From Adenophora triphylla var. japonica (Eukaryota; Streptophyta; Magnoliopsida; Asterales; Campanulaceae): DNA of 64,000 nt. Positions 22,560 to 34,640 of the stretch are shown here, one piece after another. The notes under the pieces are model-generated. The model did not search any database, was not told the DNA's origin, and was given only the letters and a program-made list of their open reading frames with translations. The position numbers were made by a program, and so were the translations under genes. The first letter of the stretch is position 1; each line of letters starts with the position of its first letter. The stretch spans positions 1 through 64,000 of the forward strand of contig JAFEMH010007484.1 of the NCBI GenBank assembly GCA_022495995.1, written 5' to 3'.

Positions 22560-23580
22560 GCTATCACGGGAAGAGAAAGAAAGAATTACATCCCTCTTGA
22601 AAAACAGTCTCGACGTCTTTGCTTGGAGAGTCGAAGACATGAGGGGATCAATGAAGAAGTAGCCCTCCACCGCTTAGAAGTTGATCCTTTAGCGAAGACC
22701 ATCTCTCGAGACGAGGAGAAATTTTGAAAGGGACAAGGAGGAAGCTATAAAAGAAGAGGTGCGAAATTACTCGGCGCCGGAATAATTCGCGAAGTCAAAT
22801 ACCCCGTTTGGTTGGCTAATGTCGTTATGGTGAAGAAGCAAAATGGGAAATGGCGCATGTGCATAGACTTTCTTGATCTAAACAAAGCTGCCCCAAGGAC
22901 GGCTATCCTCTCCCGAAAATTGACAAGTTAGTGGACTCCATTCTGGACACCAAACTCTCGGCTTCTTAGATGCCTACTCGAGGCTATCATCGAGATAAAA
23001 ATGGCGAAAGAAGACATCGAGAAGAGGCGCCTTTCAAACACTGTGGGGAATTTACGCTACATCATGATGCCTTTTGGGCTCAAGAATGCTTGGTGCCACT
23101 TACCAACGGATGGTAAATCAAGTTTTTGCAAGTCGAGATAGGTAGAAACATGGAGGCTTATATTGATGATATGGTCATAAAGACCAAGGAAGGCAGCCAC
23201 GTTCACGACCTAGAAGAGACCATTCACAACCTCCGAGCAAACAACATGAAGCCGAATCCAAGCAAGTGCGTGTTCGGAGTTCTTGCGGGGAAATTTAAGG
23301 CTTCATGGTTTCCCCAAAGGGGATTGAAGCAAACCCGAGAAAAGATCAAGGCGCTCATTGACATGAAGGAACCTACCACCATCAAGGAGGTCCAAAGACT
23401 TAATGGAAGAATTGCGGCCCTTGGAAGATTCATCGCCAAGTCCGCCGAAAAGTCACCTGCCTTTCTTCAAGGTATTGAAGGGTACCAAGAGCTTCTCCTG
23501 GACTCCCGAATGCTCGGAAGCATTCCTCCGGTTGAAGGAGTACTTGGGTTCCCCTCCCTTGCTTAGCGATCCGACTCTAC
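22560..23580 (+). pseudogene. Element E reverse transcriptase
   Basis: Recognisable boxes are WLANVVMVKKQNGKWRMCID (about 22810), the DAYS region (22975), MPFGLKNA (23070) and the catalytic YIDD at 23159-23170, followed by ETIHNLRANNMKPNPSKCVF. They lie in different frames, with small indels between them (for example at 22975-22995). Confidence 0.8.
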
Positions 23581-23584
23581 GGTG

Positions 23585-24480
23585 AGATGCTATATGTCTT
23601 CCTAGCCGCACCGATCACGCTGCCGCATTGTCTTGGTTCGAAAGGATGAAGGAATTTAGAAGCCAGTCTACTATGTCTCAAAGGCCCTGTCCAGATGTGG
23701 AAACGAGATATTTCAATGTGGAGAAGATAGCATACGCCTAGTCATTGCTTCAAGGAAGGCTGCGTGCATATTTTTACGCACACCCTATCACCGTCTACAC
23801 CAACGAACCATTGAAGAAAATCCTTCACAAGTTGGACGGCTCGGGACGTCTCCTTAATTGGTCAATCGCTCTAACGGAGTTTGATATCACTTACCAACCA
23901 AGGAAGACCCTCCTAGCACAGCCTTTGGTTGACTTCATGGTCGAGGCGCCTTTATGGGTGAGCATCTCCCCACCTCCCGGAAGCAAAACGCGCCGGAGGA
24001 AAAAGACTCTCCCATTGAACTCCCATCCAGCTGTTGGATCACGTATACGGACGGATCGGCTACCAAGGAAAGAAGCGGAGGCTGGAGTAGTACTAGCAAG
24101 CCCGGAAGGAGAATATACTATACAAGATGCCATCCGCTTCGGGTTTCACGCCTCCTAACAACCAAGGCTGAATACGAGGCTCTCATATTTGGCATTGAGT
24201 TGGCCTCCTTCTATGGAGCAACTAAGGTGGGCTGCTTTACGTGACTCCCTAGCTTGTTGTCAAACAAGTGAAAGGAGAATATAACACTCAAGATATCACC
24301 CTTGCCAAATATAGAGACACGGTCCTAGATATGACGAAGAAAATGGAATTTTTCGAGCTCAAGCGAGATAGGAAGGGAAGACAACCAAGTCGCGGACGTT
24401 CTCTCCAAACTAGCCACCATGGACGTGTCTCCTTCGGAGACCAACCCATATGTAGTTTATGTCGAGGAACCTGCGTATGA
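23585..24480 (+). pseudogene. Element E RNase H plus additional RNase H domain
   Basis: The RT-linked RNase H end is at 23750-23950 (VYTNEPLKKILHKLDGSGRL...). A second RNase-H-like start follows at about 24030 (SCWITYTDGSATKERSGG), then TTKAEYEALIFGIELA (about 24155). A second RNase H after pol is a hallmark of Tat elements. Several frame changes are present. Confidence 0.7.
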
Positions 24481-24499
24481 AAGATTACAAGTCATGCTT

Positions 24500-25780
24500 A
24501 CGGACGAGGAAGAGAGATCTTTGGATCGATGACTACATCGAATACATTGAGAAGGAGAAACTCCCGAGAAGATGATGCTCGAGCCAAGCTTATCAAAAAG
24601 AGGTCTCCAAGATTCGTGATGATGAACGGAGTCCTCTACCGAAGATCTTTCACGAAGCCCCTGCTAAGGTGTGTCTATCCCAAGGAAAGCGAGAACCTCT
24701 GGCGAAGTACATGAGGGTGTTTGCGGCGGACACCGGGGGCGAGAACCTTAGGCGACAAAATCATATCGCTAGGTTACTGCGAGCCAAACCTAAGGGAAGA
24801 CGCGCATGCCTATGTTCGAAAATGTGACAAATGCCAAAGGTTCTCGACATTCCAAGACTACTGCGGTCGAGCAAACACTTGTAATACCTACGTGGCCATT
24901 TGATATGTGGGGATCGACCTCATTGGACCCTTCCCACCCGCCCGTGGTAATTGCAAGTACGTGATAGTAGGTGTTGATTACTTCTCCAAGTGGATAGAAG
25001 CCAAGGCATTGGCCAAGATAACGGAAGAGAACACGATCAACTTTGTTCATGACAACATCTGGTGCGAGATTTGGCCTTCCGCATACAATTGTTTCGACCA
25101 TGGCCTTCAATTCTCCACGGCATTTACAACCGGGTGGGAAGAGTCAAAGTACGCCATGCAAAATCTTCGGTTAGCGAGACCCCAAGGCAACGGTCAAGCG
25201 AAGGCGCCAACAAGCGGGTCCTAACCGCCCTCACCAAGAATTTTGAAGGACGCGAGGGTAGATGGTTGGACGAACTTCCCCTAGCTTTATGGGGTACATT
25301 CGCACAACCACCCGGGGGCCAACCGGGAAACCCCATTCGCACTAACCTTCGGTTACGAGGCTATGGCACCAGCGAGAGATGGCCATCCCTACGGTAAGGA
25401 ACTCCCATTATGATGAGCAAGTCAACAAGGTCAATAGGCTCCTAGACACTGGACACGATAGATGAAAAATGACTAGGCTGCGCGAGATGAGGATGGTGAA
25501 TTACAAGCAAAGGACCAAGGCATATCACGACAAGAGGGTCATCAAAAGAGTATTCCAAGTGGGCGATTGGGTACTTAGAAAGATCGAAGCCACTTTGGTC
25601 GGAAGCGAGAACAAAACAAGCTCTCCCCAAATTGGGAAGGTCCCTATATCATCACTCAAGTCATCCGAGAAGGGACCTACGGATTGAGGACCAAGGAGGG
25701 GAAGGATCTCAAGCATCCATGGCATTCGACAACCTTAGAAAATATTATCACTAGTCTAGTTTATTTTGCAATAGATTAGC
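24500..25780 (+). pseudogene. Element E integrase
   Basis: The zinc-binding part ends with YVRKCDKCQRFS (about 24810). The catalytic core begins GIDLIGPFPPARGNCKYVIV, with DYFSKWIEAKAL, then a DxxxxF-type stretch near 25100. The C-terminal part includes NYKQRTKAYHDKRV and FQVGDWVLRK. It would insert element cDNA. Frameshifts at about 25050, 25190 and 25300 inactivate it. Confidence 0.75.
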
Positions 25781-25959
25781 TCTTTATTTTCGGTCTTTTA
25801 TTTTCGGTCTTTTGTTTTCTTTTTGTCTTTTTAGTTGATAGGATTGCGGTTCTATGTAATCGCATTTCGGTTCTACGACAGTTTCTTCCAATATGCAAAG
25901 CCCCTATCCACTATCTACACCAACTCCGGAAGATGAGGACATTATCTCCAACTCTCTCA

Positions 25960-26345
25960 CACACACCAGCCAAGACCAAGGACCTTGGCCTGATGGCTTA
26001 CCATAAAGTCAAGACCGAGGGTCCTCCTTGGCACGATGGCTTACCACCAAGACCGATCTTCCGACGATGGCTTACCCAGAGGGTCCTCCTTGGCACGATG
26101 GCTTACCATCGGCCAAGACCAAGGGTCCTCCTTGGCACGATGGCTTACCATACGGCCAAGACCAAGGGTCTTCCTTGGCACGATGGCTTACCATACGGCC
26201 AAGACCAAGGGTCTTCCTTGGCACGATGGCTTGCCAGCCAAGACCGAGGTCCTCCTTGGCACGATGGCTTACACAACAGCCAATACCAAGGGTCATCCTT
26301 GGCCTAATGGCTTACCATACATCCCACCAAGGGTCCACCTTGGTT
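25960..26345 (+). repeat. 43-bp tandem repeats in element E
   Basis: About eight copies of a unit built on 'GGTCCTCCTTGGCACGATGG' followed by CTTACCATACGGCCAAGACCAA, lying between integrase and the 3' end of the antisense gene. ORFs in it are repeat translations. Confidence 0.85.
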
Positions 26346-26639
26346 CAGGATCACGTCATATTCAAAGCCAAGGAAAACTTCCTCGGCCTAAATGACGTAC
26401 GAGCATAGTTAAAGCGAAACTTCCTCGGCCAAACCACTTGTTCAATAAGTAAGCAATAAGGGACCTTCTTTGGATCCCACCTTCTCAAGTCCAGTGCCTC
26501 TGCCTAGCATGCAAGGATACGAGCAAGTTATTGAAATAACAAGAATCATCACAAAGGATTTTTCATTAATATTCAAATGAAATTACACATCCTATCATCT
26601 ATTACAAAAAGCATAACAGGAAAAAGCTATTCTAAGATT

Positions 26640-29219
26640 TTTGAGCATCGTCAAAAGGCTTGTCAAGCCAATCTTGAGTAATGGAGCCAGGAGGAGGAAG
26701 GTCCGTTTGATTGGTAAGAGCATCAGTTTCCTCGGCTCCTCTTCCTTCCTCGGTTTCCATGGCCTCAGGCTCTTCATCGTCTGGATCTCCTCCACCGGGT
26801 CTTTAAGATTGCGGGGACAACGGGAGCCGGCCTCCACACTTCCCTACAAGCCTTAGCATCCTTAGCTGCTATTATTTCTAAGTTGCTTGTGGAATAGGGG
26901 ACCAAGCTGTGGAAGGCCCTAACTTCCTCGCCATATTGATCCCGGCATATTAGCATGGCGACCTTGTTGATATCCAAGCCGGTGGAAGGATCAGCCAGGA
27001 TACTACGAGCAAGATGGAGGTAACCATCTTCAAACATGGTGGCCGTCTGCTCGTCCACGGCCTCCTGAAAGACCGAGCTAGCTACCACCGCATCCTTGAA
27101 TGCCGGGCTCTCCTTGAAGCGCGCCACAGCCTCGTTTTCTTTGGCAGGGAGGGCAGCCTCCAATCCTTGGTATTTGGCCTCAGCTTCCTCGGCCTTTGCA
27201 CTGAAGCTTCGGCCTTATCCGTAAGAGCTTTGGTCGGCTCCTCTCCTTTCGGAGAGATCTTCCTCGGCTTTGGCCTTCACTTCCTCGGCCCTCTTCACCT
27301 CGGCTTCCACCTTCGCCTTGGCTGCCTCAAGCTCGGCATCTTTGGCTTTCGAAGTTTAACCAAGGAAGACTTCTCGAGAATCGCTTTTTGCCGAGGCGCC
27401 TTGGCCTCATTCATGCGTCGGTCTTCTTCTTGGCCAAAACATTTTCATACGCCGTGACGAAGCCAGCGAAAGAAAGTTCAATATCATATTAGAAGTATAC
27501 ATCTCTCAAAATCAATGATCAACGAGCAAGGAACGGATATTCACCTCGGCAATTAAGAGCCCCTTGCGACAAAGCAAGGTATCATCATTTGGGAGCCTCC
27601 TGGACAAAAGCATCATAGGCGTCCTCATCCATTGCTCTACGAATTGGAGCTCGGCCTAATCGAACCAAAGGTCTCTCACGACTTGCAAAGGAAGACCCCG
27701 AGACGAGGAACGTCGAGGGCCGTGCTCTTTGCTAGCTCGTCGGCTGCTCAACCGTTTGGATGTCCTTGATAGCCGAGGTTGGAGGAGGTGAAGGATTGGG
27801 GGCCCCACCAATACTTGCCCGCTTAGCCACCGGCTCCTCGGCGGTGGAACTTTGAGGCCTCTTTGAGCCGGATTTCCTTTGAACAAGGACGGCTTCCTCG
27901 GTCGCCGCTTCCTCGGCCTCAATAGGAGGGTTAGTCGTGTCACCGACCATGGGTTCAGCTCGTTCTTCGGATGCGGCGTCCTCAGAATTTACCTCTTGGT
28001 GAAGTTTGAGGGGGAGGGGTTTATCACCTTGCACGCCCAAGACCAAATTACGAGCATTGGCCTCATCCTTTCTTTCCATCAGAGCAGACTTCTTGCTCAG
28101 CTTTCTCTTTCGCCTGATCAGCTCCTGAGGACTTAGTCTCTCCATTGCAAGGGTGGCTTCTTCCTCGGTGGTCAAATCTGTAAAGACAAGGAAGAAATGG
28201 TCAAGTACGAGCAAGAAGATCCAAGGTCAAGTACGAGCAAAATAATATGACAAAATTACAAGTGTAAGATAAAAGTTTACGTCCAACAATGTTAGGTGCT
28301 CCAATACATTGGTCACGGGGACGCTCATCGTGGCACCTAATACAATCCTCGTGAAATACGAAGCCTGGATGTACCGTCCAATCATTGAAGCGACGACCTC
28401 TTTTAACATTTACAAGGGGAGCTACCCCGTCCTCGTTCCCCGGCATCAATCCTGCCTGGATATAAAAATGATCCGAGGATTCAACTTGCTTCCAATCCAG
28501 GACCCCTACCCTGGCAAACTCTTCCAGACGCTTGATCAAATCTTTGGTCCACCCGTATTGTTGGACGGCAAAGGAAGATGTTGGATCATCACAAGGAGAC
28601 TGGAATTCCCAGCCTTGGCGGCTCTCGACGCGGATAACGTGGTTGTCCCAGCCTGGAACTTTGCTGGACATAGGAAGAAGCAATTTAGGTTTCCTATTGG
28701 CACTCCTAATAACTACCAGCCATTGTTCCTTGATGACTTGGACAATGTAGAAGTGACGGAAGGCTCCCATGGTCGGCTCATAGCCTAAACTACGGCAGAG
28801 GATGATGAAGCTAACCAAAACCCTAGTACCATTGGCTCCTAGCATGGCCGGCACTGCCTTTACATCATCCAAAAACTCGCAAATGAAGGGGTCTAGGGGA
28901 AGACGGAGTCCCTGTTGAAACTGTTTGAAATAAAAATGGACGAAGTCTTGGTTATAGTAGAAGGCCGTCTCTTCTTTCTCCGTCTTCGGCTCGATCTTGC
29001 CCATATAAGTTAATTTGTACTCAGCACGGTCCACTTGGTACTTGGTGTACAGCCTCTCAATCATGGGATCCCCAGGCTTTGGTGCCTTCTCGACTTGCTT
29101 TCCTCGGCTACTGCTCCTCGGCCTCTTCTTCGGACGAGGCGGGCATCGGCTTGCGCACCTTCAACGAAGGCGTCAACTATTTGAGTAGACGAGGAGGGCT
29201 CTCCTTCTCTTCCCGTCAT
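26640..29219 (-). pseudogene. Element E antisense gene, 'putative gypsy-type transposon' protein family
   Basis: Multi-exon antisense gene as found in many Tat elements (family Transposase_28, PF04195, by recognition). Exon 1 starts at ATG 29219 (MTGREGEPSSSTQIVD) or at 29064, and ends at 28281 (donor GTAAAC). Exon 2 begins at 28177 (acceptor TTTACAG), phase 1 on both sides. Exon 1 carries the conserved core (FYFKQFQQGLRLPLDPF, VSFIILCRSLGYEPT). Exon 2 is charged and nuclear-protein-like. Further segments to about 26640 encode an Ala/Glu-rich, helix-forming region. One frame change near 29100 separates the first ATG from the main frame. Function unknown; possibly an accessory regulator. Confidence 0.65.
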
Positions 29220-29224
29220 ATGCG

Positions 29225-29375
29225 CATATAAGACGAGGAGACCAAATTATTTACCTCGTCAATGGCTGATTAAATGACGGGGAAGGAAGATTCCCCTCCT
29301 CGTCATTCCATAAGGCCGAGGAAGGAAGATCTCCTTCCTCGTCATTTCATAAGGCCGAGGAGGGCCGTACCTCTC
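29225..29375 (-). promoter_or_regulatory. Inverted-repeat module upstream of element E antisense gene
   Basis: Contains GGCCGAGGAAGG...CCTTCCTCGTCA at 29314-29344. Read on the minus strand it is TGACGAGG...CCTCGGCC, equal in length (31 bp) and orientation to the module in the LTR at 18661-18691, with 22 of 31 positions identical. A second related inverted repeat lies around 29258-29307. Confidence 0.6.
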
Positions 29376-30292
29376 GAGCAGCTCACGCATTTCGCGATGG
29401 GAGGCCGGGTAGAACAGGTTCGATGTGCTCCACCATTTCAGCCCTATCCTCAAAAACGATGATGTTGGGAGAACCGAGACTCAATCCTATCTATTCTTGT
29501 GGAGTGCAGGTATTGAATGAATAAACGGGAGCGGCCGTAACCCCTCAAGCTGCTTGCTTATTTCATCCAAGTTCGGCATCATCCACGGACCCTCTCTCTA
29601 CGATAGACCCTCAAATTTCCAGTATGAAACCCATAACGGAATCGGGGAGAATGGTCCCAAGATCGAGCCATTTCTAAGGGGAATCAAAAACGAAGGGGGA
29701 GTTCATTCAATATTCCGAAATTTCATATAAAATGCAAAGAGAATTAAAGCTGAAGTTTTTAAAGTTTTTATCAAGAAAAGCTTCAACCTTCAACAATGGC
29801 GGTTCTTGGCATGGACAAAATCACTCCTAAACCCTAGAAACGCTGGAACATGAAAGGAAGTTGTAAGAAAAGGAGAAATTTCATACCCGAGTTTGCAAGA
29901 ATGAATGGAATCAATGCGAAAGCAACTTCGCCGGAAAAATCAAGCTCGCCGGGAGGCTGGGTTTGAAGATTCTTTGTGTTCGCCGGAGATCTCTTTCGCC
30001 TTTGCTCTCGAACGGGGTTTGTAAAGATTTGAAATGAAAGGATTTTGATTTTTATACCTCCTTAACCGGGTTAACCCGTGGGTAAAGTGACAACCCGGAC
30101 AATACGCCCCCAACATTTAATGCTAATTACGATTATTGAGGCATGACAAGGCCGGGGCCCCATGTCATCATCGAGAATAGTAACCGTCGAGATACCCACC
30201 AATGACGCGTGTAAAACACATTCGTATCCCATATGCCGAGGACGAGCTAACTTTCTACTCGTCTAAGCCGAGCTAGAAAGTTGGGGGCCAGC
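29376..30292. other. Element E 3' untranslated region and polypurine tract
   Basis: No gene seen. The purine-rich AGAAAGTTGGGGGCCAGC (30275-30292) abuts the 3' LTR and is the likely plus-strand primer. Confidence 0.6.
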
Positions 30293-31047
30293 TGAACGGT
30301 ATAAAGCCGAGCTACGAACATGGGCTTGCCGAACACAGGCCCAACTATATTGGGCCATGGATATTATATATTCATCAAGTATTAGGGCCGAGCATTATCT
30401 TCCTCGTATCTTGAGGAACATTTACCTTGGCCTTATGTCGTCATTCTTGGGCCGGCCTGTCTCAATTACCGAGGAGAGAAAAGTCCTTTGCTCGGCATGT
30501 CACCAATTACCGAGGAAACAAAAGCATTCTCCCCGGCATATTTTCATGTCGGCCATTCATCAAGTGACGAGGAAGCGGGATCGTTCTCCTCGGCCTATTT
30601 GCCAAAGGCCGAGGAAAAACATTTGCCTTCCTCGGCGTTCGGCTAGCGGATTACAATCCTTATTCAACAAGGATTATACAATCATTATCCAATCAGGATT
30701 ATACTTATCAACATCAATTCAAGTCAAACAATGACTCCTTAACAGATATAATTCTATTAGAGTTATATCTTATCTCTTTACAAGTTCATTCCAACATGGA
30801 TTCTATCAATCCATTCCTATAAATATAAGCCCCATGGCTCATTATTCGGTACGTTACTTTTTAGATTGGAGAAACTCTGTCAATTTGATTTCTCTAATAT
30901 CAACCGTGAACTTACTCTCACGCCGGAGGGCCATTAGCCGGATCCGCCCCGGCTTAGTTTACGTGTTTTCTCTTATTTTCAGGCCTTGCAATCGCCGGAG
31001 CATTCGACGCTTGGATTTGGGCTGTTTTGACGATTTTGGCATCATCA
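30293..31047 (+). repeat. 3' LTR of element E
   Basis: Near-identical to 18389-19144; differences cluster in the first 360 bp. Followed directly by the target duplication CATAA. Confidence 0.9.
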
Positions 31048-31244
31048 CATAATACTTATATTGTGTATATCCCGTAATATGGAAGAACTTATATTAAATG
31101 TATACCCCGTAAGTATTCTGTGTAAATTAGTTATTATCTTTATTGTCACTAATTTTTTTTCAAGATTACTAAATAACAATGAACTGTAACTAACTATAAA
31201 AAACAATTAAGCTACTTTTCAAATAACAAATATTAAACAAAGCC

Positions 31245-32035
31245 AAGGTTCTAAAAAGCGTTAGGCGGATGCTAGGCGGTGGAGTCGGACCTAGCGTCTA
31301 GGGGCCTAGGCGGGACCGAGAAATTAAAAAAAATTATAAATATATTTCATAAAAATAAACTTTCAGTTTCAATGTTACCAATAAGAAGAACATAAGTCAA
31401 CAACAATACAACATTTTCATATACCAAAAAGCATAGAACCATTAATTCACACTTTTTAAACAAAGTAATCAAATACCCAATTTCTTTAGTGAAGAGGCAC
31501 ACATATCACACATCGGTTATATATTAAAGCACTAGAAAATGGGAGTAGTATAAATTGTGGGGCATTTGGCTCTTTATTGAAGAGGCACACATATCTCACA
31601 TCGATTATGTATTAAAGCACTAGAAAATGGGAGTAGTATAAATTGTGGGGCCTTTGGCTCTATACTAAAGAGCCACACATATCCCACATTGGTTATTTAT
31701 TGAATCACTAGAAAATGTGAGTAGTATAAATTATGGGGCATTTGGCTTTTTAGTGAAATGGCACACATATTTCAAATCGGTTATGTATTAAAGCAATAGG
31801 AAATGGGAGTATTATAAATTGTGGGTCTTTGGCTATTTAATGAAAAGGCACACATATCCCACATTGATTATTTATTAAAGCACTAGAAAAAGGGAGTAGA
31901 ATAAATTTTGGGGCCTTTGGTTCCTTAGTGAACACCAGTTTTCTTGGTGTTGGGCGTGCCTAGGTCATGCCTAAGGCGCCTAATCACCGCCAAATGGCTT
32001 TTAACGCCTAAATCGACCAACTTGGTGTTATTCGC
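31245..32035. mobile_element. hAT-like non-autonomous element (tentative)
   Basis: Both ends carry inverted clusters of the TAGGCG motif: 'CAAGGTTCTAAAAAGCGTTA' on the left, and its rough inverse (CGCCTAAATCGACCAACTTGG) on the right. This is the subterminal pattern of hAT-type elements. No transposase is present and the exact ends and target duplication are not resolved. Confidence 0.4.
31486..31935. repeat. Five tandem copies of an 88-90-bp unit
   Basis: Each unit has GGCACACATATC, CACATCGGTTAT, ATTAAAGCACTAGAAAATGG and AGTAGTATAAATT...GGGGC, starting near 31491, 31579, 31667, 31757 and 31846. The array forms the interior of the hAT-like element. Confidence 0.85.
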
Positions 32036-32074
32036 GGCGGGTAAGTGCCACCTAGCGCATAGACGCCGCTGAAA

Positions 32075-34320
32075 TTACCCGGATTCGAGAGGTGCGCGAG
32101 GCGCCCCGACATTTGGCGGGCCATCCTCCCTCTCCCTCGCCAACACCTGTGGCGTCCTGAACTTCCTCCTAACAAAGGTCCCATACTCCTCTCCAAACAA
32201 AACAAACTCATCGCCACTCACGCCGCCCAGATATCTCTCAAACTCCAGCATGTCCATATCTCGGGAATCCATCATCCCAAAAGGCGGGTCCCTCGGAGCC
32301 AGGGGGAGCATACCCGGGCTATGCTGCTAGAAGACCCTCTCTCCCAGATACATGACATCGCAGGTCAGGCCCCGCAGCATCTTCCTCTGCGCCGTCACCA
32401 CGGGAGCACCCTCAAACTCGTCAGCCCCATACCGAGCCCAGGGGTACAAAGCAAACTCCGCCGGACTATCTCTCCCCAGATGCTCCTGCACCTCCCCGTA
32501 GGTAATGGTGAGCTTCCCCCTACTGGTCCTCCTCCTCCTCGCCGGACGGGCCCAGCCCAATATAGCAGGATAGGCCGCTATGGCCTCAGCCTCTCGATCC
32601 CACGGGAAGCACCGGAAGATCTCATAGAACCACACCTGCGACAAAAGCATAAAAGGCTCAGTGCAAAAGGAAAACGGAGAAATGACAGATTGCTAAATCA
32701 AAAACAGCAATAAACTCATACCTCCAGAGCAAAATCAAAGCAGCCCAAAGAACTGGCCACGCCTCGGCTAAACCGGTCCAAAGAGAAGTAAAGCTCGGCC
32801 AGGCCCGCCTCGCCCCTAGATATATCACAGACCCTCTCCAAGTCAATCAAACTCTCCAGTAGAGCAAAGGGAGCCGTAGTCGCGTAATTCGAGAACAGAG
32901 TCTCGGAAAGGGCAAACCACAGGAAGGAGCGTGCCAGCTGCTCCGCCGTCACCAGGCCGGTACCACGGCAATAGGCCCCAATACTGGCCGTAATCCGCAT
33001 CTCCACATCGCTATACAGCATGCCCAGGCCCCGGCGAGGAAGAGGCGCGAAGCCCAACAGCTCAGCCAGCACCTCCTCGGATATCCTGTCCCTCCACCGC
33101 ACTGGCCCTCCTTTTAAGGAAAGCCCGGTGATAGCAGCAAAATCGGTGGGAGTCACCGTCACCTTGCCCCAGCTCAAATGGAAGGTGTGGGTGGTATCCC
33201 ACCAATACTCAGACAAGCCCAGGAAGATACTCTTGTTCTTCCTCGTATCAGAAATCCCGGCCAAGTTCTCCACGAACACGTCCAAGCCGGAAGCATACAC
33301 CAGCCTCTTAGGGCTCGGCCTGCCCCCCATAGAGATGCCCGGCAACTGCTGCCGCAGCTCCACTACGGCCTAGAGCGACCCTCGGGACTTCATCTTCTTA
33401 GCTTTCCCAGAAAAAAGCCCCTCATCCTGCAGGTAAACACAACAAAGGTACGTTAGTTACAGAACTTAATGCAAATTACCAAAAGGAAACCAAAGCATAA
33501 AAAAAAAAAGTCCGTCACGAAACACGGCACACATTGCACACAATTTTCACATGTAACCCGTCACAAAACACGACATGCATTGCACATAATTTTACCCATA
33601 CAGTCCGTCACAAAACACGGCACACACTATACAAATTTTCTCAACAGAGGGATTAAGCCCTACATGACACATTTTCAAAAGACCCGTCACAAAAAACGGC
33701 ACATATTGCACATAAACTCCCCACAAAGTCCGTCACCAAAAACACGGCACACACTGCATAACACATTTTCAAAAGAAAAATACGTCCCTACACAGCACGT
33801 ACTTTCAGACAAAACCCGTCACAAAACACGGCACGTGTCACATTTTTCACAAAACTTATCCCTACATGGCAATTTTTCTCACAATGTACACACAGAAATA
33901 GCATAAGGTACAAAACACCAAAGCATGCATTTTCAAAGAGAGGCACTTTATTTTTACAAATAAGAGCTAATCTATACATTTTTGCACAAAATTCACATAC
34001 CCACAATTTTTACATGCTCAATTTCAACAATTCATCACGAATTTCACAAAAAGCATGGCAAACAACGAAGGCCCCAAATATGCGAAAAACTACAACCTAG
34101 TTCTAGCATTCAACAATTCAAGCAAGGAATCAAGACGAAATTGATTTCTTACCTCCCCGGCGTTCCTAACTCGCCGATTATGCACCTCCGGATTCGGATA
34201 CAACACATCCGGGTTCTTCGAAGAAGGCACAAAGGAGATGCAATTCCTTTGAAGCTCCGTCCTTTGCTCGATCGCCTCTTGGCTCCGTTGACGACGTCCT
34301 CTCCTTGATCCTTCCGCCAT
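32075..34320 (-). pseudogene. Plant mobile domain (PMD) gene of element D, two in-frame stops
   Basis: Antisense gene for a plant-mobile-domain protein (aminotransferase-like PMD, PF10536, family of MAIN/MAIL1). Exon 1 is 34320-34153 (168 nt, MAEGSRRGRRQR...), exon 2 33426-32722 (705 nt) and exon 3 32635-32075; all junctions are GT-AG and phase 0. Exon 2 shows the PMD core (EYWWDTTHTFHLSWGKVTVT, FAAITGLSL, SRGEAGLAELYFSLD). TAG stops interrupt exon 2 (33372-33370) and exon 3 (32329-32327); the frame is otherwise open to 32075. Exon sizes match the intact gene in element A (168, 708 nt), so the two share descent. MAIN-type proteins act in nuclear silencing and genome stability; the transposon-borne role is unknown. 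Confidence 0.8.
33500..33860. repeat. Degenerate CCCGTCACAAAACACGGCAC repeats in PMD intron 1
   Basis: Six copies at irregular 46-85-bp steps (about 33511, 33558, 33605, 33683, 33729 and 33815) fill the first intron of the element D PMD pseudogene. Confidence 0.75.
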
Positions 34321-34486
34321 TACAAGCAACTCAAGCTAAATTATGGAGGATTTTCTAAGGATTTTGGTACAAAAATGGAGTTTTCTCTCCCTCTCTCTCG
34401 CTGGTGCACGAACTGGAAGAAGAAGAAGGAAGGTTTGCCTCGGTGCTGAAGCTTGTCAAAACCTGGGGAAATTAAAAAGCCACATT

Positions 34487-34533
34487 GGTCCGTACGGACC
34501 TCTTTGCAGAGGTAGAAGATCCGTACGGACCTT
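34487..34533. promoter_or_regulatory. Two GGTCCGTACGGACC palindromes upstream of element D PMD gene
   Basis: GGTCCGTACGGACC (34487-34500, perfect) and AAGATCCGTACGGACCTT (34516-34533, one mismatch) lie 167-213 bp upstream of the PMD ATG at 34320. The same palindrome occurs four times in the LTR of the same element. A TTTTTAATT stretch on the minus strand, downstream of them, may be the TATA-like site. Confidence 0.7.
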
Positions 34534-34640
34534 CTTGTAACATGGGGACAAATTACTTCTTTGCCCTTATAATCTTTGCCCCTGGCTGTCTAAAGTCCTA
34601 TTTCAGCAGATTCAATGCAGTTTGGTCCTCAACCCAACAG

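Larger units (their letters stand above)
18389..31047 (+). mobile_element. Element E: complete Ty3/gypsy Tat-type LTR retrotransposon, 12.66 kb
   Basis: LTRs of 756 and 755 bp start with TGAACGG and end with CATCA. They are flanked by the 5-bp target duplication CATAA (18384-18388 and 31048-31052). A PBS follows the 5' LTR and a purine tract precedes the 3' LTR. Domain order is gag, protease, RT, RNase H, a second RNase H-like motif and integrase, then a 43-bp repeat array and a long antisense gene. The two-RNase-H arrangement and antisense ORF are typical of the Tat lineage. The LTRs differ at roughly a dozen places by eye, so the insertion is young, yet gag-pol has many frame changes. Confidence 0.9.
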
